Shown: positions 53,277 through 62,427 of the stretch, in pieces
Numbering within the stretch: the stretch's first letter is position 1
How the letters are laid out: every line of letters begins with the position of its first letter
Assembly (NCBI RefSeq): GCF_020966635.1
Contig: NZ_JAJKFQ010000011.1
Coordinates: 682,001-746,000, forward strand
DNA: 64,000 nt
Direction of reading: 5' to 3'
DNA from: Stieleria sp. JC731
Lineage (GTDB): Bacteria; Planctomycetota; Planctomycetia; Pirellulales; Pirellulaceae
Program-made: the position numbers and the translations under genes
The notes under the pieces: generated by a model
The model's input: only the letters and a program-made list of their open reading frames with translations
Told to the model about the DNA's origin: nothing
Databases searched by the model: none

Positions 53277-54737
53277 CTACGCGTTGGCTTGTTGGCGACT
53301 TTCGACGGCAGTCTTGATCCCGCGGATCATCACTGGGAAAACAAAGCCATGTAGCGGATAGACGCTGTACCAATATGCCAGCCCGAGTAAACCACGTGGA
53401 CGAAATCTGGCAGTCATTTCTACCAACGTCTCGGAGTCTTTCGCAGAGACAACGAAATCCAATTCGGCGTCACCGGGCAGCCACATTTCGGCACGTAGCC
53501 GCAATTGCTGATTGAAAGTCAACTTCGTCACTCTCCAGAAGTCGAGCGCTTCGCCATAATGAAGTTCGGTGGGGTGTCGCCGACCCCGGCGCAGGCCCGG
53601 TCCGCCGATCAACTGGTCTAGCCAGCCTCTTAAACTCCAAAGTGGTCCGGCACCCCAATAGCCATGCTCGCCCCCGATGCGAATGATTTCCGCAAAGGTT
53701 TCTGCAGGCGTTGCGTCGACCAAGATCGTGCGTTTATCTTGCAGCGTCGTGCCACCAGCCCAATCGGGGTCGTGAGGCATCTCGCCGGCTGTAGACCAAC
53801 GGGTTTCGATGATCCCATCGCGAGTTCGGTCCACGGCTGCTTCAATTGCTGCTTCGATTCCCAAGCACTCACCCGGCATTAATCGCGTCGCTTCATCATT
53901 TCGGCAGACGGTCCGGTTGCGCAGCCCTTCTGCCAGCGGTCGTGCGATTCTGCTGCTGACCGGCGTGACCAATCCGATCCAAAGACTGCTCAGCTTTGGG
54001 GTGAGCACCGGAACCGGGACAATCGTGCGTTTTCCGAGTCCCAATTTCTGGGCCGCGATCTGCATGATTGTCTCGTACGTCATGATGTCTTTGCCGCCGA
54101 TGTCGATCACTCTGCCAGCCGTCGCGGGTACATCAAGACAATCAACGAGGTAGCGGAGCACATCACGGATCGCAATCGGTTGCGTTTCCGTCGTTACCCA
54201 TCGAGGGGTAATCATGATTGGTAATCGTTCGACAAGGTAACGAAGCGTTTCGAACGACGCCGAGCCGGATCCGACAATCATTGCGGCTCGAAAGACAGTT
54301 GCCGAGATGGAACCGCTTTGCAAAATGTCCGCGACCTCGCGACGGCTATTGAGGTGGTCCGACAGATTCGATCCCATTTCGCCTAGGCCACCGAGGTAGA
54401 TGATCCGTTGGCATTGGGAAGATTCAACCGCGTTTAAAAACGAGGTCGCCAGTTCCCGGTCACGTTCGGCATACGCCCCACCTGCGGACTGCATCGAGTG
54501 CACAAGGTAGTAGGCCGCGTCGACACCTTCGAGTGCCTTGCTCATTTGTTCGCGCTCGGAAACTCCGCCTTCGACAATTCGAAGCTTGGGATCTTTATTC
54601 CAAGAGAACTTTGTCAGCTTTCCCGGGCTGCGTACCAGGCAAACAACTTCGTAGCCCTTGTCCAACAGTCGCCGAACCAATCGGCCTCCGACGTAACCAG
54701 TTGCTCCGCAAACGAGAATACGATTTATCGTTGTCAT
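53277..54737 (-). CDS. NAD(P)-binding SDR-type protein with C-terminal DUF2867
   Basis: A 486-aa fusion. The N-terminal atypical short-chain dehydrogenase/NmrA-like Rossmann domain (about 1-300) has the dinucleotide motif VCGATGYVGGRLV near the start, AAYYLVHSM and IIYLGGLGE. The C-terminal DUF2867 domain (about 320-480) carries LVDATPAETFAEIIRIGGEH, RLRAEMWLPGDAELDFVV and GLAYWYSVYPLHGFVF. Such fusions occur in many bacteria; the reaction is unknown. ATG 54737 is preferred over the longer frame to 54767 because the Rossmann strand follows directly. It lies upstream of the PNPOx-like gene on the same strand. Confidence 0.9.
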   Translation of the reverse strand: MTTINRILVCGATGYVGGRLVRRLLDKGYEVVCLVRSPGKLTKFSWNKDPKLRIVEGGVSEREQMSKALEGVDAAYYLVHSMQSAGGAYAERDRELATSFLNAVESSQCQRIIYLGGLGEMGSNLSDHLNSRREVADILQSGSISATVFRAAMIVGSGSASFETLRYLVERLPIMITPRWVTTETQPIAIRDVLRYLVDCLDVPATAGRVIDIGGKDIMTYETIMQIAAQKLGLGKRTIVPVPVLTPKLSSLWIGLVTPVSSRIARPLAEGLRNRTVCRNDEATRLMPGECLGIEAAIEAAVDRTRDGIIETRWSTAGEMPHDPDWAGGTTLQDKRTILVDATPAETFAEIIRIGGEHGYWGAGPLWSLRGWLDQLIGGPGLRRGRRHPTELHYGEALDFWRVTKLTFNQQLRLRAEMWLPGDAELDFVVSAKDSETLVEMTARFRPRGLLGLAYWYSVYPLHGFVFPVMIRGIKTAVESRQQANA

Positions 54738-55118
54738 GACTTTCCGGATTGGCGAATACTCCCCCAAAACGGCAGTGCGTCAAGAAGGTCGAACTGGAAT
54801 GAAGAAATTGCAGGACAGCATTCCGTTGACGTCTCGGGCCCGAAAGGCTGCCCACCGGAGCCTGGGAAGTGCGGCACTCCTGCTCTGAGGTCAACCTCGC
54901 GACAGACGTCAAGTTGTCCCACGAGTTTCGAAATCAACCTCACTTCGCGATGAGGACAGACTGCCTATGTGCACAATACTTTGAAGAAAAGTCCTGCGAG
55001 TGCACACAGACCGTTCGGTCGGGTAAACCCAACGAGTGGAAGTCACTGCGAATGCGTGATGTTGCCGCGTCGAACCGGATTAAACGGCTACGGCTGAACC
55101 GAAGCGAGGCGTTTGAGC
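54738..55118. other. Gap between SDR and export-lipoprotein genes
   Basis: 381 bp, both flanking genes on the minus strand. It should hold the SDR gene promoter. No gene, strong hairpin or sigma-54-type site was recognised; a 102-codon plus frame here looks random. Confidence 0.4.
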
Positions 55119-56192
55119 CTATTCTTCATCAATCAGTTCGCCGAAGTTCAGTTCACCGTCGAAGCTTCGAGGGTTAGTTTTAGGTGCGGTCAAGTCTTCC
55201 GCATTGGAAGGCTGCAGCGCCGATCGACGTGTTGAGTTCGGCTTGCTGTAGCCGGGAGCAGTGTTTCTAGGAGCAGAGTAAACGTCCAGGCCTGCATCGG
55301 GCTGAGCCTCGGAGGCGGTTGGCGACGTTTCGAATTTTGGCGGTGCGATCGCTGGGATTTCAACGATCCCTGGCATAACAAAGTCCAACGAATCAGATTC
55401 GATCAAACTTGCATCGCGACAAGCCACCTGCTTCTTACAGCAGCGGTCGCAGGTTTGGCTGCCTTTGACGTAGGCCAACATCTCTTCGCAAAACGACTGT
55501 CGCGCGACAAAGATTCGGTCACCCGGTTTTAGGTGATAGTTGGTTGTCGAGTCGCCCAATTGTGTGATCGAGCGATAGCAGACCGGCAGCGTGACCCGGC
55601 AGGAACAGGGGCTCGTCGGCCGTGCGAGCAAGATGTCGCATGCCGAAGCTCGCGCGGTCAAACCACCGGCTTCCATAATTCCGTCAAGCACCGTTTCGTG
55701 CCCGGTGAGCGTGTAGGCGCCCGGTGAGTTGACTTCGCCGATGACATAGTACCGATGGATCGGTTGAAGCAGACGAATGTTGACCTGGATCGACTCTTTT
55801 TCCGCATTGCTGACGATCGATTGAACTGTCGATTCCGCCTCTTCGATTGTCATGCTCGCGATCACGACTCGACCATACAGTCCGAGGTCGATCGTTCCGT
55901 CGGCCATCACCCGCTGGTCGGCAGGCAGTTGAATCGACAAGTCTTCTGCTTTGACAACTTCGACCAGCAATTCATCGCCTGGTGCCACTTGATGCGTCGG
56001 ACGCACCTGTTTAGCAAGCTCACGTGGAACATTGGGGTGGCGCGTCGTCTTGTCGAGGATGTCTTTGGTATCCTGCGTCATGACATGTGCGATGGGATAG
56101 GCTGAAAATCCCAGCACACTACATCCTGCCGAGCATAAGATCGGAAGCAGTAACAACGCCGTCAGACCGTATCGGTAAATTGTCTTGCACAT
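55119..56192 (-). CDS. Polysaccharide export lipoprotein (Wza-like, SLBB domain)
   Basis: A 357-aa outer-membrane lipoprotein with signal LTALLLLPILCSAGC (lipobox Cys about 24). The poly_export domain (about 65-150; HQVAPGDELLVEVVKAEDLS, DGTIDLGLYGRVVIASMTIE) is followed by an SLBB domain (YYVIGEVNSPGAYTLTGHET, about 148-167, then DGIMEAGGLTARA). The remainder is unusual: a Cys-rich stretch (CDRCCKKQVAC) and a long low-complexity Pro/Ser/Asn tail. It should form or dock to a channel for capsule or slime export. No other polysaccharide export gene is adjacent. Confidence 0.9.
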   Translation of the reverse strand: MCKTIYRYGLTALLLLPILCSAGCSVLGFSAYPIAHVMTQDTKDILDKTTRHPNVPRELAKQVRPTHQVAPGDELLVEVVKAEDLSIQLPADQRVMADGTIDLGLYGRVVIASMTIEEAESTVQSIVSNAEKESIQVNIRLLQPIHRYYVIGEVNSPGAYTLTGHETVLDGIMEAGGLTARASACDILLARPTSPCSCRVTLPVCYRSITQLGDSTTNYHLKPGDRIFVARQSFCEEMLAYVKGSQTCDRCCKKQVACRDASLIESDSLDFVMPGIVEIPAIAPPKFETSPTASEAQPDAGLDVYSAPRNTAPGYSKPNSTRRSALQPSNAEDLTAPKTNPRSFDGELNFGELIDEE

Positions 56193-56493
56193 ATCGCAAT
56201 TAATCGACCGATCGTCCGTGTTAATTTGGAATCGCGTGTCAAGGCGTCACAACTTACCGATGCTCTCAGTTGCTATTAAAAGCAGTTGGCTGGCATCGCA
56301 GCCGTCGGTCGTCCATTCAAAGCCAGAGTGATTTCTGCACGCACATTATCCCTGGCGACTTGTTGATTTTGAGGTTTGATTCCTCACGAAGTCGCCCACT
56401 ATCCCACATTGCCAGCGTTAGGCATCGCTACCTTCGGCGAGTGATCGGTGACAGTAGGGAATTAATAGCGTGCCAAGTGATCCGAGCCAGCGG
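56193..56493. other. Gap upstream of the export-lipoprotein gene
   Basis: 301 bp between two minus-strand genes; should hold the export-lipoprotein promoter. I see no gene, repeat or clear promoter motif. Confidence 0.4.
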
Positions 56494-59406
56494 TCAATTC
56501 GCGAACAGACTGTCTGCGATCGATACCGTGATCAGCTCTTGAAAGGCGTACCTTCGCAAGTTAGCTCGCACCGATTCGCCCGGTAGCAGACGGACGATAG
56601 GGCTTCGCGCCGAGCCATTGATCTCGAGGACAAACGTACGATCGCTCAACACGCGATTGATTTGTCCAAACGGAGTTGTGAGCAGAAGGTCGGAGAGTCC
56701 GATCATGTCGACAAGCAAATCTTGTCCTTGGAAGTTGCCTGTCGAGAGCACCACCCCGACATCCATGCGGGTGTCCAGCAGGCCGACTCGGCCGGCGGCT
56801 TTGACCGCAACGCGATCAGAAACCATCGCGACCTCGTCAAGCATGATCGCACCCGACGCGATGCGTCCTGACGCGACACCTTCATTGAACCTCGTTCCGA
56901 CTAAAGACGTCGCACCGAGTAATACGCCGGCTGTCGACAGTCCAGGGACAGCGCTCGCGTCGGTGCCGCCCAAGTGAAAACGGAAGTTTCCACGCAGGTT
57001 TCGGGCGTCGACAATGCGACGTCCGCTGAGCGCCAAGTCGCCGGTGACATCACCTTGCCCGATCGTTGCGGTACCAACGTAGGTGCTCAACAGCCGTTCA
57101 AAATCGACATGTGCCACACGCCAGCGACTGTCCAAATCCAGGGCTCCACGATTGGAGGCCGGTGAAGCGAGGTGCAGTTTTCCGGAGACGCGGCCACCGG
57201 CAAGTTTCGATTTGACGTTCGGGAAATCTGCGGTCCATCGTCCGCTAGACGTATCGAAGGTCACGACGAGTGAACTATGCGCGTCACCGACTGGCAGATT
57301 AAATGTTGCGGCATTATCGACCATCGCGTTACCTGAGATTCGCAGCTTTTCGACAACGCCTTTCCCCGACCCCGTGACTGTTACTTGACCGCTAACAATC
57401 CCTGAAACCCAGTCTTTCGCGTCCGGGCTGATCGGTAACAAGAGGTGGCTGCCGATTGCACGAGACAGTCGCAGTGAAAGAGATTTTCTTCCTTGTGGTG
57501 TCAGCGCCCAAACACCTTGTCCGTCGAGACGTCCTCCCGCATAAACGCCTTGGATAGAACTGATCTCGATCCATCCTGGATGAACTGCGACTGATGCAGC
57601 TAGGGTTGGCGCGATATCGACGTTGCCGATTCGAAAAGCCCGAATGTTGACAGAAGCATCGAATGGCTGATCCGGTTTTTGCAGATCGAGATTCCCGATT
57701 TTCAAATCGGCGCGTCCGCTGTAGGTGCCCGGCTGCTGTCCGACAACAACACTTGCCTGGTCCAGCGAAACGTCTTGCAAAGAAAGTTGATCTACGACAG
57801 TATGCTGCAGCAAGTTTTCCCAAGAGGCTTGCGCGTCTGGGGCGGTCGTCGTGTGTATAGACAAACGCCCGCCAAGGATCTCACCATCAACGGCGGCTTC
57901 CAAACCGTCATCAGAAATGCTGACCTCTGCGATCAATCGTCCCAGGTTTTCACCACCGGCGACGAATTGGTTGACTCGTAAAATCGCCGATCCGTTGTGA
58001 GCAAACGGTTGGTCTAGTTTCGCTGCAGGCACTCGCCAGTCGACTTTTCCAGTGGTCGATGCCTCGATCGCGATAGGGCGTGATGCGATGGGAAGCTGTA
58101 CGGTATATCGTGGTGCCAGATTTTCCCAATCGACTTTGAATTGATGGATCCCGTCCGGTTCCACCGCCAAGTTCAATCCGCCTTGGATCCGACCGCCAAA
58201 CAGGTTCGCATCCAGGTTGGTGATCGATATCGCCGCCGGCGTGAAATCGTAGTCTGCTGAAATGGATCGGAGAATCGCCAGTTCATCGACTTCAGTGGAC
58301 GGCTGTTGGCGTGGCGTCAATGAAACGCTTTTCTGATCGACGACAATGTCGTGTTCCAATCTTCCTAGATCGAGTCCGGCAACCTTCAATCGAGGTGAAG
58401 CTAAGGCGGCTTTGACCTTCAAGCGATCGGGCGTGTTGGGCGCAGTCGTTAGCACACCGGTAACTTTTCCAGAAACGTCGATCTTGCCTTCAACAACCTC
58501 GGTGAACGAACCGACGGGGAAATCGTCTGCGGCGAATGTCAACGCCAACTTCGGCGTATCGGATATGTCGACTGTCCCATCCAGGTTCGCTTCGAAACGA
58601 GGTTCACTCGTGGAGGTTACGCTCGCTTTGCTGATCTGAAACTGTTTGTTTTGTAGCTTGAATCCGGGGACTTCGACATCGAAAGCAATCTTCGGTCCGT
58701 ACTGGACATTTCGTGCGTTCACCTGGCCATCGATATTCCATGAAAGCGGATCGTCGATCTTGGCCGTTTTGCCGGTGACGTTAACCTGACCTTCAAGAGT
58801 CGCAATGGACCAGGCTTCCGCCCAATCGCCACCGAACTTCGATAGCAGCTCAAACACCGCTTCGGTGCGAAAACGCGATAGGGTCAACGTGCCAGCGAAA
58901 TCTCCTTTCGGAATCAGCTTCATCGAAGCTGTCCCTTGTAACTGACCCTCGCCTTGTTTGGCGTCCAGATTTTTCAGCAGCAACTTTCCATCGCGGTAAT
59001 CCACTTCCGCTCGCAGGGAATCAAAAACCAACCGATCCGACTGTAGGTTGCGTCCGGTCAAAGTTCCTTCAATGCGGTAAGCCTCGGGAGTCCGCAGCGC
59101 ATTGAGTGGGATCGAAACTTGGAAATTGACTGATGCAACACCATCGAGTTTGACTGGGATTTCAATTCCGATGCGTTCCAAACGATCGGCGAGCGTTCCG
59201 ATTTCGATATCTTCGAATGACCAGTCCGATGTCCAGTACCGATACTTGGCCGCCTGTGGGGCCGGTGCTTGCTGAGCATTGGCTCGTTGAGCAAAGACTT
59301 GTTGCCGACCAGCATCCGAATACGCGATCATCGTCGCGATCAAAGCAATAACCACTCGGCACATGTTCGTGCGGATTGATTTCATAGATTTGTTGAGTGG
59401 TGGCAT
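56494..59406 (-). CDS. Large AsmA/TamB-like envelope protein
   Basis: About 970 aa from ATG 59406 (MPPLNKSMKS); ATG 59385 is equally possible and the frame is open to 59508. An export segment (MCRVVIALIATMIAYSDAG) is followed by a long series of beta-rich repeats typical of AsmA-like C-terminal/DUF3971 proteins (LQGTASMKLIPKGDFAGTLT, ATLEGQVNVTGKTAKIDDPL, GNAMVDNAATFNLPVGDA) and a final block (FRFHLGGTDASAVPGLSTAG; VGVVLSTGNFQGQDLLVDMI; VLEINGSARSPIVRLLPGES). Such proteins form extended lipid-carrying bridges across the envelope. The partner outer-membrane protein is not in the window. Confidence 0.82.
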   Translation of the reverse strand: MPPLNKSMKSIRTNMCRVVIALIATMIAYSDAGRQQVFAQRANAQQAPAPQAAKYRYWTSDWSFEDIEIGTLADRLERIGIEIPVKLDGVASVNFQVSIPLNALRTPEAYRIEGTLTGRNLQSDRLVFDSLRAEVDYRDGKLLLKNLDAKQGEGQLQGTASMKLIPKGDFAGTLTLSRFRTEAVFELLSKFGGDWAEAWSIATLEGQVNVTGKTAKIDDPLSWNIDGQVNARNVQYGPKIAFDVEVPGFKLQNKQFQISKASVTSTSEPRFEANLDGTVDISDTPKLALTFAADDFPVGSFTEVVEGKIDVSGKVTGVLTTAPNTPDRLKVKAALASPRLKVAGLDLGRLEHDIVVDQKSVSLTPRQQPSTEVDELAILRSISADYDFTPAAISITNLDANLFGGRIQGGLNLAVEPDGIHQFKVDWENLAPRYTVQLPIASRPIAIEASTTGKVDWRVPAAKLDQPFAHNGSAILRVNQFVAGGENLGRLIAEVSISDDGLEAAVDGEILGGRLSIHTTTAPDAQASWENLLQHTVVDQLSLQDVSLDQASVVVGQQPGTYSGRADLKIGNLDLQKPDQPFDASVNIRAFRIGNVDIAPTLAASVAVHPGWIEISSIQGVYAGGRLDGQGVWALTPQGRKSLSLRLSRAIGSHLLLPISPDAKDWVSGIVSGQVTVTGSGKGVVEKLRISGNAMVDNAATFNLPVGDAHSSLVVTFDTSSGRWTADFPNVKSKLAGGRVSGKLHLASPASNRGALDLDSRWRVAHVDFERLLSTYVGTATIGQGDVTGDLALSGRRIVDARNLRGNFRFHLGGTDASAVPGLSTAGVLLGATSLVGTRFNEGVASGRIASGAIMLDEVAMVSDRVAVKAAGRVGLLDTRMDVGVVLSTGNFQGQDLLVDMIGLSDLLLTTPFGQINRVLSDRTFVLEINGSARSPIVRLLPGESVRANLRRYAFQELITVSIADSLFAN

Positions 59407-59604
59407 GGTTGCTCGGTAGCTGGGATTGCCTGTTCGAATTCGCGTGTCCGTCTTCACTTGCGGCGACTGACGATCGATTTTAGTCATCAGCCAAGCGTGG
59501 AAGCCCACGCGATTCCGAAATCAGCCGCAAGGCGCCAGCCTGCGGTTACATGGGACGGTCGCGTGGTTCCCTATGCACACGGGTTTGATTTTGTCTATCG
59601 GGAA

Positions 59605-59620
59605 TCGGCATGGGGTTTGC
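59605..59620 (+). promoter_or_regulatory. Sigma-54 promoter candidate for the 62-aa gene
   Basis: TCGGCATGGGGTTTGC fits (T/C)GGCA(C/T)-N5-TTGC with exact GG-N10-GC spacing and the favoured A after GC. It lies 69 bases before the ATG at 59689. Confidence 0.65.
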
Positions 59621-59688
59621 ACTTCGATGTCCGTCAGTTCTCAACTCATTTCTTGAATATTGACTCAGTTATCGGAGGTCACTTTATC

Positions 59689-59877
59689 ATGTCCACTGCT
59701 ACGGCTAGCTATCAGACTGTACACGGATTGTCGTTCCCAACTACGATCGCGATTTTGAAAGCCCAAGACAAGGAACGTCAAAGTCATCGTCAAAGCACGA
59801 ACGGGAAGTCGAAAACGAAAAACAACCAGTCGAGGTTGGATCTCAAGCAGTCTGCGGAATTTTCGACCACCGCTTGA
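59689..59877 (+). CDS. Small basic protein, unknown (62 aa)
   Basis: ATG 59689 has a perfect GGAGGT (59674-59679) nine bases upstream, one of the strongest ribosome-binding sites in the window; the frame is open further upstream but that part lies over the promoter candidate. The product has a short N-terminal hydrophobic patch (VHGLSFPTTIAILKAQ) and a Lys/Gln/Ser/Asn-rich hydrophilic tail (KSKTKNNQSRLDLKQS). No known family recognised. The strong ribosome-binding site plus a sigma-54-type promoter argue for a real gene. Confidence 0.6.
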   Translation: MSTATASYQTVHGLSFPTTIAILKAQDKERQSHRQSTNGKSKTKNNQSRLDLKQSAEFSTTA

Positions 59878-60041
59878 TTCGTCACTTGGTAAAACTTCTG
59901 CTCACGAAAGCGATTGCCTGTTAAAGCTGCAGCTCGCCGATAGTTTGTGACCTCGCAGTTCTCTCAGACAGTTTTTGATGTCAGTTCTAAGTGCCTAGGC
60001 GGAGCACTTCAGGCTCGATCGGGAATGCAGCACGAGACGCG

Positions 60042-60956
60042 TCAGGCTTGCAGCCGCTCGCCACAACGATGGCAATAATTCGCGTCTTTCAAATGTGGTT
60101 GATTTGCGCAACGCGGACATTCGCTCGTTTTCAGCTCAGTTCCGCCATCGTCGCTTCCTCGCGAAGTCAGTTCAGCGGTGACAAACCCGCTCGGCACGAT
60201 GATCAAGCTATAGCCGAGTAGAATCAGCGTTGCCGAAATGACTTTTCCTGTTGTCGTTGTCGGAACGATATCGCCATATCCCACGGTGGTCATTGTCACC
60301 ACGGCCCAGTACATCGCTTGTGGAATTGAATCAAAGCGACTGTTGTATTCTTCGGGCTGAACTCCGGCGAGCAAAGCCGGAACAATTGTCTCGACGAAGT
60401 ACATCAGCGTACCGCTAAGTGTCACCGCGACGAGCACAACGATCAGGAACACGGCGATTTTATGCCGAGCGTTCCACACAGCGTGCCACAGCTCATCAGC
60501 GTCGCTCATCATCCGCCAGAGCTTCAGCACCCGGAACGCACGTAGCAGTCGAATGCTACGCAGGATGACAAACGAACGAGCTTGGTTTTGGGTGATCCAA
60601 AAATAGCCAACATAGGTTGGCAGGATACTGAGCAGGTCGACGAGCCCCCAAAAGCTAAGCGCGTACTTGAGCGGATGCCGCGCACACACCAACCTGGCGA
60701 CGTACTCGATTGTGAAGAGAATGGTCAAAAACCATTCGATTCCTTCTAGAACAGCAATTTCCCGGCGCGCGATCGTCGGTATCGTTTCGAGCGAGACGAC
60801 GGTGACGCTGCAAAGGATCGCGATCAGAAGCCCGACGTCGAACGCCCATCCAGAAGGCGTGTCAGATTCAAAAATCACGTCATGCATGACGACACGCCAG
60901 TGCGGGCCGTCAGGACGTTGAGGGGCTCTCGACTTCTTATCGGTTTGCTTTTTCAT
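60042..60956 (-). CDS. Voltage-gated-type K+ channel with C-terminal zinc ribbon
   Basis: A 304-aa six-helix ion channel (Ion_trans family). The S4-like helix is rich in Arg (VILRSIRLLRAFRVLKLWRM, about 131-150), and the pore carries the K+ selectivity filter TMTTVGYGDIVP (about 241-252) between S5 and S6. S6 is ISATLILLGYSLIIVPSGFV. After S6 there is no RCK domain; instead the C-terminus ends in a zinc-ribbon-like element CPRC ... CHRC (about 283-300). The N-terminal tail is basic. Function in membrane-potential control is inferred. Confidence 0.93.
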   Translation of the reverse strand: MKKQTDKKSRAPQRPDGPHWRVVMHDVIFESDTPSGWAFDVGLLIAILCSVTVVSLETIPTIARREIAVLEGIEWFLTILFTIEYVARLVCARHPLKYALSFWGLVDLLSILPTYVGYFWITQNQARSFVILRSIRLLRAFRVLKLWRMMSDADELWHAVWNARHKIAVFLIVVLVAVTLSGTLMYFVETIVPALLAGVQPEEYNSRFDSIPQAMYWAVVTMTTVGYGDIVPTTTTGKVISATLILLGYSLIIVPSGFVTAELTSRGSDDGGTELKTSECPRCANQPHLKDANYCHRCGERLQA

Positions 60957-61246
60957 CCGTCATTCTTGATCGTGTGCATCCGAAAGCGGATGCCCAAGAT
61001 TATTTCGGTGAGCCACTGCGTCGCATCGCAAGTCCACCGCTGCTGACGCACTTCCCGCTGGTGAACTTTGGCGGTTCCAATCGGGTTCGGGATGCGTCAG
61101 AAACGATTTCTCGCTTTGGATACAAAAAGGCACAGAATCCATCAAACCGCTTCCCTTCGATTCGGTGGAGACTGTGCCAGATGCCCGAATCCTTCAGGCA
61201 TTTCGTTCAGAAGCCCCTGAACGCAGGGCCTTCATCAATTCGTGTG

Positions 61247-62206
61247 TTATTTCTGCTGCGACGTCGGTCGCATCTCGATTCTTCGCGGTGCGGTTACCGA
61301 TCGTGATGCTTGTCGGACGGCCGAGCGATTCGCCGACGCGTCGGTCATTTCCGCACTGGCAGCCATGATCGGTGACGTTTTCTGTAGCATTGGAATATCG
61401 ATCGATGGTGTTTCGCCATTGCTCGCGATCGCTTGCGTCTCAGCCGCGATTGCTTGAATCCGTTTTCGGATCGATGGTTCCACTGGGTTAGCCAGCCCGT
61501 TTTCCAATGTCGACTTGGTACGATGGATCGTAGTCGTAACGAGTCCACTCGGTCGCGTCGCGTAATTGTCAACAGCGTCACGGTGTCGTTGGAAATCGGG
61601 AGCGTAAACCAATGATGAATCCGTCATCGTGTTTTCAGCTTTGTTGCCGGGTAGAACGATGGTTGTCGGAGCACCTTGGATGACTTTGCCTTCTTTTGAT
61701 TGGAACGTTGCAACCAAGGAAACTCGTTTTTCTTCACCGCCGGCGGCATCCCATGGGATCCACACGCTGTAGCTGGCGCCAAAGTCGCTTTGGCTGAAGT
61801 GCTGCGTGAATTGTTCGGGTGTGAACTTGAACGGACGAATTGACTTGTCTTTACCGGTTGCTCCGATCTCGAACCCATGCACCGTCAGCGTGCCTTCAAC
61901 GGGAACGGCCTTCGACTTTGGATCAAAGAAGAAAAGTCGACCACCAAAACCTCGAGTCGGGGTTTTGCCGGCTTGGACCAGAACGTCGCTGGTCCAAGTC
62001 GCCGCCAGCTTCGCCGGGTTGGGATAGGGCTTCGGTGGCTCATCCGCTTTTTTCGACCAAGGTGCTCTTGTCAACCAATCTGGTGTATTAAAGAACGACT
62101 TGAGTTTGGCTTCTTCGCGAGTTGCCGGTGCGGTGCACCCGGTCATCATCAGTGGCCCTGCTGCCAAGGCGACGATAATCGCGGTTCTCAATGAGCGTCG
62201 TTTCAT
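61247..62206 (-). CDS. Planctomycete lipoprotein, unknown function
   Basis: A 319-aa lipoprotein: signal segment (TAIIVALAAGPLMMTGC) with lipobox Cys about 24. The mature protein has a beta-rich middle (RGFGGRLFFFDPKSKAVPVE, GTLTVHGFEIGATG, ASYSVWIPWDAAGGEEKRVS, VSLVATFQSKEGKVIQGAPT) and a low-complexity Ser/Thr/Arg tail. No enzyme motif is visible. It follows the GspD-type secretin gene on the same strand, 221 bp downstream, and may belong to the same secretion or pilus context. Confidence 0.75.
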   Translation of the reverse strand: MKRRSLRTAIIVALAAGPLMMTGCTAPATREEAKLKSFFNTPDWLTRAPWSKKADEPPKPYPNPAKLAATWTSDVLVQAGKTPTRGFGGRLFFFDPKSKAVPVEGTLTVHGFEIGATGKDKSIRPFKFTPEQFTQHFSQSDFGASYSVWIPWDAAGGEEKRVSLVATFQSKEGKVIQGAPTTIVLPGNKAENTMTDSSLVYAPDFQRHRDAVDNYATRPSGLVTTTIHRTKSTLENGLANPVEPSIRKRIQAIAAETQAIASNGETPSIDIPMLQKTSPIMAASAEMTDASANRSAVRQASRSVTAPRRIEMRPTSQQK

Positions 62207-62366
62207 GGGTCAAACCGTTCTAATGATGGTTCGTATGTCAGGTGAATCAGTAGTGCGAGCGAGCCGGTAGTCCAGCGATCCCGATGAGACGTTCTGCATC
62301 CCAAGGGAATGGTATGTCGGCCAATGACGTCCCCACGAAGCGGACGTTTTCAAGTGTTGCGTTGCA

Positions 62367-62394
62367 GGGCAGTCAAGACGATTCCTGACTGCCC
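62367..62394 (-). terminator. Hairpin downstream of the GspD-type secretin gene
   Basis: GGGCAGTCA (62367-62375) and TGACTGCCC (62386-62394) form a perfect 9-bp stem with a 10-base loop, 34 bases past the secretin stop. The stem is strong, but no T-run follows on the minus strand. Confidence 0.5.
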
Positions 62395-62427
62395 TCGCTT
62401 TCCTAGTCTTGTTCCAGACCAGCCAGG

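Noticed and set aside
54869-55177. 102-codon plus-strand frame
   Set aside because: Overlaps the 3' end of the export-lipoprotein gene, with no start signals and random composition.
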